Shown: positions 1 through 8,295 of the stretch, piece after piece | How positions within the stretch are numbered: the first letter of the stretch is position 1 | Layout of the letters: every line of letters starts with the position of its first letter | Assembly (NCBI RefSeq): GCF_021646685.1 | Contig: NZ_JAKJHW010000001.1 | Coordinates: 434,001 to 498,000 of the forward strand | Reading direction: 5' to 3' | DNA: 64,000 nucleotides | From: Pseudalkalibacillus salsuginis | GTDB taxonomy: Bacteria > Bacillota > Bacilli > Bacillales > Fictibacillaceae | The notes under the pieces: generated by a model | The model's database searches: none | Seen by the model: only the letters and a program-made list of their open reading frames with translations | Told to the model about the DNA's origin: nothing | Position numbers and translations under genes: made by a program

Positions 1-517
1 TCCCTACATTCGTTGCACCGACTATGTATACATCTTTATTTTTCCGGTGTTCTTCTATGGTCGCTGCAACCTCTTTAACATTCATCCCCTTTTCTGCACT
101 CATCAACTCTACATCAATCACCTTCACACCTAATTGTTTTGCTTCATATTTCATCCAATGTTTTATTTTATTAGGCTGGATCGATTTAGGCAGAAGGTCA
201 AGCTTGTTGCCAACCAGCAGGATCTCGTTCTTACCGACGAACCGATGGATCCCAGTCAACCAGCTTCCACTAAAATCAAATATATCGACAATCTTGACAA
301 CCAAAGCTTCCTTAGAGCCTATGTCTGACAGAATCTTGCGATAGTCCTTGTCTGTTAGGGATACTTCTTGTATTTCATTATAATGTTTCAGACGAAAACA
401 ACGCTGGCAAATCACTTGCTCTCTTTTCAATGCTGATGGAGGGGTATATCCTAACAGTTCTTTCTTTTCAGTCTGAATAGGAACACCGCAGCCCTCACAT
501 AAAATCGGATTACTCAA
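1..517 (-). CDS. yqeH: YqeH, circularly permuted GTPase (30S ribosome biogenesis), 3' part cut by window edge
   Basis: This is the N-terminal part of the ribosome-assembly GTPase YqeH. The product opens with a zinc-ribbon (CEGC about residue 7, CQRC about residue 37). The permuted GTPase order follows, with the G4 motif VGNKLDLLP before the G1 motif VGATNVG, which is cut at the window edge. I chose a TTG start at 517 because it has GGAGG eight bases upstream and gives the family N-terminus SNPILCEGCG. Only three bases separate it from the stop of yqeG, so the two are co-transcribed. Family knowledge: YqeH is needed for 30S subunit maturation. Confidence 0.95.
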   Translation of the reverse strand, partial: MSNPILCEGCGVPIQTEKKELLGYTPPSALKREQVICQRCFRLKHYNEIQEVSLTDKDYRKILSDIGSKEALVVKIVDIFDFSGSWLTGIHRFVGKNEILLVGNKLDLLPKSIQPNKIKHWMKYEAKQLGVKVIDVELMSAEKGMNVKEVAATIEEHRKNKDVYIVGATNVG

Positions 518-520
518 CAA

Positions 521-1036
521 TCATTCCTCCCAATTAATTAAGCCTTTACGCTTCATCCATTGTAATACATGACGCTCCATATATCGATTCAACTTTGTAG
601 CCAGCCCATCACTTTTAGCGACAGGTACGACGAGGATGGTATATAATCCGAGTCGATTTCCTCCGAGGACATCCGTGAAGATTTGATCTCCTACGACAAC
701 AACTTCATTGTGTCGCAGTTTCATATTTTTCGCAGCTCGTTTGAACGCTTTTGTCATCGGTTTACGTGCCCTGAATATAAACGGTAGGTTTAAAGGATAA
801 GAAAAACTCCGTACCCGCTCCTCGTTATTATTAGAAACAATCGTAACTTGTAACCCTTTATCCTTCAGCATCGCAAACCACTTGATCAATTCAGGTGTAG
901 CCTCGGGGCGATCCCATTCGACCAGGGTATTATCAAGATCAGTAATAATTCCTTTTATGCCTCTTTCCAATAACTCATTCGCATCTATATCATAGATAGA
1001 AGGAACATGTTCATTCGGTAATAATTGTTTAAACAC
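521..1036 (-). CDS. yqeG: YqeG, HAD-superfamily (IIIA) phosphatase
   Basis: This 171-residue HAD phosphatase has the nucleophile motif DLDNTLVEWD at about residue 32, a Ser/Asn motif (TIVSNN) and the distal acidic motif GDQIFTDVLGGN. That order and length are typical of YqeG. The start is a GTG with GAGGTG eight bases upstream. It is the first gene of the yqeG-yqeH operon. The physiological substrate is not evident from sequence. The neighbourhood with yqeH downstream and sda divergent upstream matches Bacillus. Confidence 0.93.
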   Translation of the reverse strand: MFKQLLPNEHVPSIYDIDANELLERGIKGIITDLDNTLVEWDRPEATPELIKWFAMLKDKGLQVTIVSNNNEERVRSFSYPLNLPFIFRARKPMTKAFKRAAKNMKLRHNEVVVVGDQIFTDVLGGNRLGLYTILVVPVAKSDGLATKLNRYMERHVLQWMKRKGLINWEE

Positions 1037-1250
1037 TACCCAAACACCTCGTATCCAATTCTACTTCAATCCTACCTTATTGTATCAATATTTTATCCTT
1101 CGACAATGATTTTTTCCCGATTCTTAAACCTTTGAAGAATTTATCAAAAAAACAGTTTTTTTTAATGTAAAGTGAACTTACTATCGAAGTCATTCATTCA
1201 TGTATGAAAAAAACAAAAACTTTTCGACAAAATTTGATATTTTCAGAATA

Positions 1251-1349
1251 TGTGGATAACTTTACTCACAATATACACATTGAAATTTAACCAATTATTT
1301 ACTTTATAAACATCTTACCCACAAGTTATCCACTTCTTTTTGTGGATAA
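1251..1349. promoter_or_regulatory. DnaA-box cluster upstream of sda
   Basis: Two perfect boxes TGTGGATAA (complement TTATCCACA) lie at 1251-1259 and 1341-1349. Single-mismatch boxes lie at 1271-1279 (ATATACACA), 1315-1323 (TTACCCACA) and 1326-1334 (TTATCCACT). Five boxes in 100 bp of an intergenic region is far above chance. In B. subtilis DnaA activates sda through such boxes, so this is the likely link between replication status and sporulation. The rest of the 1037-1590 gap is A+T-rich, with nothing else I recognise. Confidence 0.85.
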
Positions 1350-1590
1350 GAGAACGATTGTTCCTCATACTATTTCGTGATAAGCTAGGTTTACATCATA
1401 ACATAAATGTTTATGCTAACTTCGATTCTAATATGTCTTACAATTTATCTTTTGGACAACCCCATGCTTCCTCTGAGTTAATCATATTCGAAATTATACT
1501 TTCATAAAAAACAAAAACTTTAACTATGGACCGATCCTTCTAATTTCTAAAATAAGTCTGGAGGTGCTAAGCCCATTTTCGGCGCTGCTT

Positions 1591-1734
1591 ATGGAAAATC
1601 TATCTGATGAACTTTTGATCGAATCCTATCACAAAGCAAAAGAGTTGAAACTGAGCCACGAATTCATTACATTGATCAAAAAAGAGATTGACCGAAGGCG
1701 TTTGTCTGCTAACTTAATTTCAACGCACTTATAA
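1591..1734 (+). CDS. sda: Sda, checkpoint inhibitor of sporulation histidine kinase KinA
   Basis: This 47-residue protein contains [10 protein letters not shown] near its N-terminus and a basic KKEIDRRRL segment, matching the helical hairpin of Sda. Family knowledge: Sda binds the dimerisation/phosphotransfer domain of KinA and blocks the phosphorelay when replication is perturbed. The ATG at 1591 gives the family length, but the good GGAGGTG sequence is about 25 bases upstream. An in-frame GTG at 1564 or an intermediate codon could therefore be the real start. DnaA boxes lie upstream and a strong hairpin terminator follows. Confidence 0.93.
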   Translation: MENLSDELLIESYHKAKELKLSHEFITLIKKEIDRRRLSANLISTHL

Positions 1735-1736
1735 CC

Positions 1737-1768
1737 GAACCAACATTCATTGTTGGTTCTTTTTTTCT
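1737..1768 (+). terminator. Rho-independent terminator of sda
   Basis: A nine-base stem GAACCAACA/TGTTGGTTC with a five-base loop is followed by a run of T, directly after the sda stop codon. Confidence 0.9.
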
Positions 1769-1995
1769 TCTTTTCCATCCATTTGTGTTGTCCAATCGTT
1801 TTCAAACGTTAAAATCATAACTGTTAAAGTCTGGAACTTGGGTGATAATATAATCAGGAAATAAACTCGCTTTACCCTGGATTGTATCTTTGTTTGGCTG
1901 ATACTGAAGAAAATGTAATAGGCTTTCTTCATGTAAAAATCGTCAGCAGATTGTAACAACTGTCTTTTTTTTAAGGTCATTTGACGTTAAAATTG

Positions 1996-2024
1996 TTGAT
2001 AATACTGCGTTATGTGATTACAAT
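1996..2024 (+). promoter_or_regulatory. Candidate SigA promoter of the mrp operon
   Basis: TTGATA (1996-2001), a 17-base spacer and TACAAT (2019-2024) lie 55 bases before mrpA. An AGGAGG ribosome site precedes the ATG at 2079. The rest of 1769-1995 shows no supported gene. Confidence 0.55.
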
Positions 2025-2078
2025 GGGAATGGTACATAACATATTTGATACGGAAATCTTGATAGGAGGATCTTTTTT

Positions 2079-4415
2079 ATGTTGCAATATGCAGTCCTTG
2101 CTCCGTTCCTTACGGCATTGATAGTGCCGTTTTTGTTTAGATACATACGGGCAATTCATACAGGGTGGTTAATTCTGCCAATTCCTTTTGGGATCTTTGC
2201 GTATTTTTTATCACAGCTTACGAATATTTCAGAAGGCCATACTCAGCTTTCAGGAATCGAATGGGTGCCATCGCTCGGAATGAACTTCAGTTTTTATTTG
2301 GATGGACTTAGTTTACTATTTTCATTATTAATCAGCGGAATAGGGACTCTTGTAGTTTTATATTCCATTTTTTATTTGGATAAAAACGAAAAGTTGAATA
2401 ATTTCTATGTATTTTTGTATATTTTCATGGGTGCGATGCTCGGTGTCGTACTTTCAGATAATATCTATGCGTTGTATCTGTTCTGGGAGTTGACGAGTAT
2501 TTCCTCCTTCCTTTTGATCGGATATTGGTATGAGCGCCAGGCTTCCCGTTATGGCGCATTAAAATCTATGATCATAACGGTATTAGGCGGGTTATCCATG
2601 CTCGGGGGGCTTATCCTCCTTTCGATCATTACAGGAACGACCAGCATAAGGGAAATGATCGCAGCAAGTGATACAGTGCTGGAAAGTCCTTATTTCACTG
2701 GCATATTAGTGTTGATCCTATTAGGTGCTTTTACAAAATCAGCACAATTCCCATTTCATATCTGGCTGCCGGATGCAATGGAAGCACCGACCCCAGTCAG
2801 TGCATTCTTACACTCGGCAACAATGGTCAAAGCTGGAATCTACTTGACTGCACGCCTCTTCCTATTGTTCGGAGGCACCGATATCTTTTTCGTTCTAGTC
2901 ACTGGCTTCGGTCTATTGACCCTTTGTTGGGGATCCTATATGGCGGTCCGGCAAACTGATTTAAAAGCGATCCTTGCTTTCTCGACGATCAGTCAGCTGG
3001 GTATGATCATGACGATGCTCGGTTTTGGGACAAAAGAAGCTGCTTTCGCTGCAGTTTTCCATATTTTCAACCATGCAACTTTCAAAGGGAGTCTGTTCAT
3101 GGTTGCTGGAATTGTGGATCATGAAACAGGAACACGTGATATTCGCAGGCTTGGCGGTTTAATGACATTGATGCCGATCTCTGCGACCCTGGCATTTTTC
3201 GGGGCTTTTTCCATGGCAGGTGTGCCTTTGCCGATCTTCAACGGATTCCTGAGTAAGGAAATGTTCTTCCAGACATCTCTGGATTTAGAAACGACATCAA
3301 CGTTGGTGGCAAGTATTGCACCTTTCGTACCCGCACTTGCGGTGTTCGGAAGTATATTCACTTTCGTATATTCGATGTACTTTTTCTTCCATACATTTAC
3401 AGGAGAAACGCGTGGCCAGTTGAAGGTCAAACCGCATGAAGCACCAATCGGCATGTTGATTTCACCAATCGTACTTGTCCTTTTCGTTGTTATAGTCGGA
3501 CTGCTGCCCAACATGATCAATGAGCCGATCTTGACACCTGCTACTGCAGCGATCTATGGGGAACTTCCTAATAAACACATCGTGTTCTGGCACGGTTTCG
3601 AACCAGCCCTGTACATGTCAATGATTGTAGTGGCATTAGGTGTCATCCTGTTCTTGACAAGAACGAAATGGCAGTCTGTCTATAATTGGATACCTGGTGT
3701 GTTAAGTGCAAATAAAACATACGATTACCTATATAATATGCAGTTCCGTGTTTCTGAAAGGACAACTCGGACTTACATGACAGGATCGATCAGACATTAT
3801 ATGCTCTATATCCTTATTTTCATTATAGGTGCAACAGGCGTTACGCTGTTTGTAACAGATGGTTTCGTCATCGATACGAGTGACCTTGCACCGATTTCCT
3901 GGCCGGAAGTCGTAGTCGGATTAGTAATGGCGATCGCTGCAATTGCAACGATCCTGATGAAGAACCGTATTGCAGCTATCCTGGTTCTCGGGATTGTCGG
4001 ATATGGTCTATCATTATTATTCGTATTCTTCAGAGCACCCGACCTTGCCCTGACCCAATTGATCGTCGAGACAGTTACAGTTGCACTGTTTTTACTGTGC
4101 TTCTACCACTTGCCGAAACTCGATACGAAAAAGCAGCCTGTTGGAGCAAAGACACTCAATATTATCGTCTCCGTTTCCGTAGGTGTCTTAGTTACTTTGG
4201 TTGCGATCGCATCACACAGCTCGAAAAAATTCGAAACGATTGCCCATTATTTCATTAAAGAGTCCCACCATCTCGGTGGCGGCAATAATGTGGTGAATGT
4301 AATACTTGTTGACATGCGTGGATTGGATACCTTGTTTGAAATCACCGTACTCGGACTGGCTGCATTAGGGATCTACGCAATGATTCGACTCCGCGACAAG
4401 GGGGAGATGGATTAA
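2079..4415 (+). CDS. mrpA: MrpA, Na+/H+ antiporter subunit A
   Basis: This 778-residue polytopic membrane protein is related to the NuoL/complex I proton-channel subunit. It has the NuoL-type core, including the FLHSATMVKAG and FNHATFKGSLFM motifs. A C-terminal extension resembles the MbhD/MbhE regions and ends in the NVVNVILVDMRG segment. Length is close to the usual figure of about 800. It forms the large subunit of the Mrp complex that exports Na+ in exchange for H+ in alkaline or saline conditions. AGGAGG precedes the ATG. It is the first gene of the operon, and mrpC begins two bases after its stop, leaving no mrpB. Confidence 0.96.
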   Translation: MLQYAVLAPFLTALIVPFLFRYIRAIHTGWLILPIPFGIFAYFLSQLTNISEGHTQLSGIEWVPSLGMNFSFYLDGLSLLFSLLISGIGTLVVLYSIFYLDKNEKLNNFYVFLYIFMGAMLGVVLSDNIYALYLFWELTSISSFLLIGYWYERQASRYGALKSMIITVLGGLSMLGGLILLSIITGTTSIREMIAASDTVLESPYFTGILVLILLGAFTKSAQFPFHIWLPDAMEAPTPVSAFLHSATMVKAGIYLTARLFLLFGGTDIFFVLVTGFGLLTLCWGSYMAVRQTDLKAILAFSTISQLGMIMTMLGFGTKEAAFAAVFHIFNHATFKGSLFMVAGIVDHETGTRDIRRLGGLMTLMPISATLAFFGAFSMAGVPLPIFNGFLSKEMFFQTSLDLETTSTLVASIAPFVPALAVFGSIFTFVYSMYFFFHTFTGETRGQLKVKPHEAPIGMLISPIVLVLFVVIVGLLPNMINEPILTPATAAIYGELPNKHIVFWHGFEPALYMSMIVVALGVILFLTRTKWQSVYNWIPGVLSANKTYDYLYNMQFRVSERTTRTYMTGSIRHYMLYILIFIIGATGVTLFVTDGFVIDTSDLAPISWPEVVVGLVMAIAAIATILMKNRIAAILVLGIVGYGLSLLFVFFRAPDLALTQLIVETVTVALFLLCFYHLPKLDTKKQPVGAKTLNIIVSVSVGVLVTLVAIASHSSKKFETIAHYFIKESHHLGGGNNVVNVILVDMRGLDTLFEITVLGLAALGIYAMIRLRDKGEMD

Positions 4416-4417
4416 TC

Positions 4418-4756
4418 ATGGAAATCATCATGTCGATACTGGCTGGTATTCTTTTTTCTGCCGGTGTCTATCTATTATTGCAAAGACAACTGCTCAAAAT
4501 TGTATTCGGTACCGCCTTATTATCTCATGGGGCACATTTGCTCATTTTGACGATGGGCAAGTTGAACAGAGGTGACCCCCCAATTCTGGAAGAAGGGATC
4601 AAAGCCTATACGGATCCCCTTCCACAGGCTCTGATTTTGACCTCCATCGTCATCAGTTTTGGGGTCACATCATTTTTACTCGTGCTGGCTTACAGGGCCT
4701 ATAGAACGAATAAAACGGACAACATGGAGCAATTAAGGGGATCTGATCATGACTAA
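4418..4756 (+). CDS. mrpC: MrpC, Na+/H+ antiporter subunit C (NuoK-like)
   Basis: This 112-residue protein has three predicted membrane segments and the NuoK-like signature (FGTALLSHGAHLLILTMG). It belongs to the small-subunit family MrpC/MnhC. The stop overlaps the start of mrpD by eight bases, showing translational coupling. In classical operons mrpB separates mrpA and mrpC. Here the mrpA stop is followed after two bases by this ATG. Confidence 0.95.
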   Translation: MEIIMSILAGILFSAGVYLLLQRQLLKIVFGTALLSHGAHLLILTMGKLNRGDPPILEEGIKAYTDPLPQALILTSIVISFGVTSFLLVLAYRAYRTNKTDNMEQLRGSDHD

Positions 4757-6230
4757 TTTAATTTTTTTACCTATCTTGATACCACTCATCGCCGGCACCA
4801 TGTTCGTCTTTTTCAGAAAGAGACTTCCATTGGTCCGGGCTGGAACTCAAATTGTTACAATTCTCAACCTTGCTGTCACGGCTTTTGTCACTTATTATGT
4901 TTTAGAAAATGGAACACTTGTTTTACAAACAGGAGGGTGGGATGCTCCTTACGGGATCATACTCGTAGGTGACGGGCTGGCCATGTCTCTGATCCTTACG
5001 ACAAACATCATTGCAGTCGCCGCTGCATTCTATGCCCCCTATTCTTTAGATAAGGGACGAGAAGAATTTTACTTTTATACCTTCTTCCTGATTCTTATCG
5101 GTGGGGTCAGCGGAGCGTTTTTGACCGGGGACATATTCAACCTTTTTGTTTTCTTTGAAGTATTGTTGATGGCCTCATACGGGCTCATTACCCTCGGTGG
5201 CACGAGACAACAGCTTCGTGAATCGATCAAATATGTATTGTTGAACCTGTTCTCTTCAATTCTTTTCGTAACGACGGTAGCCTTCCTGTACTCCGTAACG
5301 GGTACCGTAAACATGGCTCAATTATCTGTGCGTGTAGGTTATGTCAATCAAACCGGCATCTTAACGACAATCGGCATCCTCTTTTTTATCGTTTTTGCAA
5401 CAAAAGGGGCTTTATTCCCGCTGTATTTCTGGATGCCAAACGCGTATACGAAACCACCAGCTGTTATTTCCGCATTGTTCGGTGCTTTATTGACTAAAGT
5501 CGGGATTTATTCGATCATACGGATTTTCACATTGATCTTTAACGGGAATATCGATTACACCCATACTTTCTTCATTGTATTGGCTGGTTTCACGTTGATT
5601 TTTGGTGTTGCAGGCGCACTATCGACGAACAACATCAAATTGATCATTGCCTACAACATCATTCCCGCCATCGGCTTTATGATCATGGGTGTAGGAGTCT
5701 TCAGCGAACTTTCGCTTTCCGGTTCCATTTACTATTTGATCCATGACATGGTGATCAAAGCCGCCTTGTTTTTGTTAGTAGGGGCAGTCGCCATTGTTGC
5801 AGGGACAACCGATCTTCGGAAAATCAGCGGTTTGATCAAAGAATTCCCTTTTCTCGGTTGGATGTTCTTCATTGCTAGCCTTGTTTTAGCAGGATTACCG
5901 CCGTTCAGTGGTTTCATCGGTAAATTACAGTTGTTGCAAGGTGCTTTTGAGAACGGTCATTATGTGGTTGCCATTGTCGCGTTGATTACTAGTTTATTGA
6001 TTTTAATATCAGTCATGAGGATTTTCATCCTTGGATTTTGGGGTGAAGGAATGGATTTACCACAAAATACGCGGTCAATCCGACCATTGTATTTCCCAAT
6101 TTCCTTCCTACTGATCTTTTCAATCGTTTTGGGAGTTGGAGCAGAATGGTTTCTACCCTATATCCAACAAATCGGTGTTGATTTGACGGATCCTTCTGTC
6201 TATATCGACGCGGTCTTAAAGAAGGAGTAG
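4749..6230 (+). CDS. mrpD: MrpD, Na+/H+ antiporter subunit D (NuoN/M-like)
   Basis: This is a 493-residue, roughly 14-helix membrane protein of the NuoM/N family. It has the conserved GxLLTKVGIYSIIR and ASLVLAGLPPFSGFIGK segments, and its length matches the usual 493. It forms the second proton-channel-like subunit of Mrp. It overlaps mrpC by eight bases and is followed six bases later by mrpE. Confidence 0.96.
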   Translation: MTNLIFLPILIPLIAGTMFVFFRKRLPLVRAGTQIVTILNLAVTAFVTYYVLENGTLVLQTGGWDAPYGIILVGDGLAMSLILTTNIIAVAAAFYAPYSLDKGREEFYFYTFFLILIGGVSGAFLTGDIFNLFVFFEVLLMASYGLITLGGTRQQLRESIKYVLLNLFSSILFVTTVAFLYSVTGTVNMAQLSVRVGYVNQTGILTTIGILFFIVFATKGALFPLYFWMPNAYTKPPAVISALFGALLTKVGIYSIIRIFTLIFNGNIDYTHTFFIVLAGFTLIFGVAGALSTNNIKLIIAYNIIPAIGFMIMGVGVFSELSLSGSIYYLIHDMVIKAALFLLVGAVAIVAGTTDLRKISGLIKEFPFLGWMFFIASLVLAGLPPFSGFIGKLQLLQGAFENGHYVVAIVALITSLLILISVMRIFILGFWGEGMDLPQNTRSIRPLYFPISFLLIFSIVLGVGAEWFLPYIQQIGVDLTDPSVYIDAVLKKE

Positions 6231-6236
6231 TTAGAT

Positions 6237-6713
6237 ATGGCATTTCAACTTTTAATCAACCTTGCAATCGGGCTGATATGGATGTTCTTGATGGAAACAT
6301 ACGATTTTGGCACGTTCCTGATCGGTTTCATCATAGGGATTTTCCTATTGCTCTTACTGAACCGGTTCATACCTGATACATTCTATTTAAGATATGTGTT
6401 TGCTATATGGAAGCTTATCCTTTTGTTCGCTAAAGAGCTTCTGATTGCCAACATCGAGGTCTTGAAGATGATCTATAAACCAAAGATGGATATGCAACCA
6501 GGGATCGTAGCGCTTCCGATCGATTTGAAGACCAACTGGGAAATAACCCTGCTGGCTAATCTTATTACTTTGACACCTGGTACATTATCCGTAGATGTTT
6601 CAGTTGATAATAAATTCTTATACATCCATGCCATGGACCTCCCTGATGTGGATGAAACGATCAATCAGATCAAGGGAACATTTGAGAAAGCGATAAAGGA
6701 TGTGACACGATGA
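6237..6713 (+). CDS. mrpE: MrpE, Na+/H+ antiporter subunit E
   Basis: This 158-residue protein has two or three N-terminal membrane helices and a soluble C-terminal domain with the family segment ITLTPGTLSVDV. It is required for full Mrp activity in characterised systems. Its TGA stop overlaps the ATG of mrpF (ATGA), typical of coupled translation. Confidence 0.95.
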   Translation: MAFQLLINLAIGLIWMFLMETYDFGTFLIGFIIGIFLLLLLNRFIPDTFYLRYVFAIWKLILLFAKELLIANIEVLKMIYKPKMDMQPGIVALPIDLKTNWEITLLANLITLTPGTLSVDVSVDNKFLYIHAMDLPDVDETINQIKGTFEKAIKDVTR

Positions 6714-7000
6714 GCTCCTTATTACACAACGTCATCTGGCTATGTATGGTGATCAATTCGATTTCAATCCTCATGCTGCTCTATCGTGCCATCAAAGGTC
6801 CCTCAAATCCTGATCGAGCGGTAGCAATTGACACAATCGGGATCAATCTGATATCCATGACAGGTCTTGTTGCTATACAATTGAGTACAATCAGATTGAA
6901 TGATGTAATCCTATTGATAGGTATTTTGACATTCATCGCAACGATTGCGATTGCGAAATTCTTGGAAAAGGGTGTTATCATTGATCGAAGTCGTGATTAG
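6710..7000 (+). CDS. mrpF: MrpF, Na+/H+ antiporter subunit F
   Basis: This 96-residue, three-helix subunit has the motif RAIKGPSNPDRAVAIDTIG typical of MrpF/MnhF. It overlaps mrpE by four bases, and its 3' end lies inside the start of mrpG. Confidence 0.95.
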   Translation: MSSLLHNVIWLCMVINSISILMLLYRAIKGPSNPDRAVAIDTIGINLISMTGLVAIQLSTIRLNDVILLIGILTFIATIAIAKFLEKGVIIDRSRD

Positions 7001-7328
7001 TGTCCTAGTATTGATTGGAACATTCTTTGTATTTTCGAGCTCACTGGGAATCCTGCGTTTTCCAGATGTGTATTCAAGGCTACATGCTGCTACAAAAAGT
7101 GCAACACTTGGCGTATCAGGTGTCTTGATCGCTGCCTTCATTTTCTTTATTGTCGAAGAAAACGTAATGAGCGGAAAATTGATTCTTGGAATCCTCTTCG
7201 TCTTGATGACTGCTCCAGTAGCGGGACATATGATTTCACGAGCGGCCTACCGGACAGGGGTGCCTCTTTCTGAGCGAACGATAAAGGATGAGCTGCAAAA
7301 GAAATATGATAATAAGGAAACTTCATAG
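6981..7328 (+). CDS. mrpG: MrpG, Na+/H+ antiporter subunit G
   Basis: This MrpG/MnhG family subunit has three membrane helices and the motif LGILRFPDVYSRLHAATK. I placed the start at the TTG at 6981, eight bases after AAAAGGG. An upstream in-frame ATG at 6945 would add 12 residues that look like read-through of mrpF in another frame. The gene overlaps the end of mrpF by 20 bases and closes the operon. Confidence 0.93.
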   Translation: MIEVVISVLVLIGTFFVFSSSLGILRFPDVYSRLHAATKSATLGVSGVLIAAFIFFIVEENVMSGKLILGILFVLMTAPVAGHMISRAAYRTGVPLSERTIKDELQKKYDNKETS

Positions 7329-7341
7329 TACAGAAAACAGT

Positions 7342-7380
7342 CAGCTGGCAGGTTTTAGTGCTCTGTCAGCTGTTTTATTT
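7342..7380 (+). terminator. Terminator of the mrp operon
   Basis: Ten-base stem CAGCTGGCAG/CTGTCAGCTG (one G-T pair), 11-base loop, then TTTTATTT. The following stretch to 7707 holds a TATAAT at 7635-7640 that may belong to the pssA promoter, and nothing else I can support. Confidence 0.8.
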
Positions 7381-7707
7381 GGACCTTCATTTACCTTGTG
7401 CTTCCATGAACTGATTCAAATGTTAAACCTTAAAGCGTGTGTATATTTCCGAATTGTAAAACAACAACCGGACGGGACACCGTAATGAAGAACGAGCAGG
7501 AGATTTGTAGATCGTCTGGAAAGGGAATGAATGAATTGCGAAAATCAACACTAAAAACGAATGGCTTTTATATAACGTAATTCGAATTGTAAAGGATTTG
7601 TAAAATAAGGCTTTCTTATTATGAAGTTGTGGCATATAATAGTTTTAATCAGCTCAATGGATTGGATTTTTCATTTAATGAGAAACCAATAAGGAGTGAC
7701 TTGTATA

Positions 7708-8247
7708 ATGTACTTTTTGGACCGGGTTGACCATACACTTAAGCGGATGAAGAGCCAGACCGCTAACGCAATGACACTATTGAACATGACATTTGGTGCT
7801 GTAGCCATTGTATGTGTTTTAAAAGGTCAATTGGAAATGAGCTTTTGGTTCATATTTTTATGTGCTTTGTTTGATCGTTTTGATGGGATGATAGCTAGGA
7901 AGCTGCAAATAGAATCAGAGTTTGGTAAGCAACTTGATTCCCTTTGTGATTTGATCTCTTTCGGAGTTGCGCCAGCATTCTTGATCTACCAAGCGATTTT
8001 ACACGATTTTGGAACACCGGGCATCGTCTTTATCATCATTTATATGCTTTGCGGTGCAATACGTTTAGCTAGATTCAATATTACTGAATTTGACGGGCAT
8101 TTCAGAGGTGTTCCGATTACTGCAGCAGGATGCATCGTTGCCCTTTCCTTTTTGACAGTGGATATGATGCCGAATTTTATATTCATGTTCCTCATCCTTA
8201 TCCTTTCATTCTTGATGATCAGTAATGTGAGTGTTAAAAAACGTTGA
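7708..8247 (+). CDS. pssA: PssA, CDP-diacylglycerol-serine O-phosphatidyltransferase
   Basis: This 179-residue membrane enzyme makes phosphatidylserine, the precursor of phosphatidylethanolamine. It carries the CDP-alcohol phosphotransferase signature: DGMIAR at about residue 57, then G, D and D at the required spacing, ending LDSLCD. The ATG at 7708 is preceded by AAGGAG at 7691-7696. A GTG at 7696 overlaps that ribosome site and was rejected. The gene is monocistronic here, between the mrp terminator and a strong bidirectional terminator. Confidence 0.94.
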   Translation: MYFLDRVDHTLKRMKSQTANAMTLLNMTFGAVAIVCVLKGQLEMSFWFIFLCALFDRFDGMIARKLQIESEFGKQLDSLCDLISFGVAPAFLIYQAILHDFGTPGIVFIIIYMLCGAIRLARFNITEFDGHFRGVPITAAGCIVALSFLTVDMMPNFIFMFLILILSFLMISNVSVKKR

Positions 8248-8255
8248 AATCGATA

Positions 8256-8288
8256 AAAGGGTGCTGTCCTTAGGACAGCACCTTTTTT
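8256..8288. terminator. Bidirectional terminator between pssA and pepF
   Basis: Stem GGTGCTGTCC/GGACAGCACC with a three-base loop is flanked by A-run and T-run, so it can serve both convergent genes. Confidence 0.9.
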
Positions 8289-8295
8289 AGTGGTT

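Noticed and set aside
1747-1980. 77-residue minus-strand frame between sda and mrpA
   Set aside because: It overlaps the sda terminator, has no ribosome site, and its sequence shows no family pattern.
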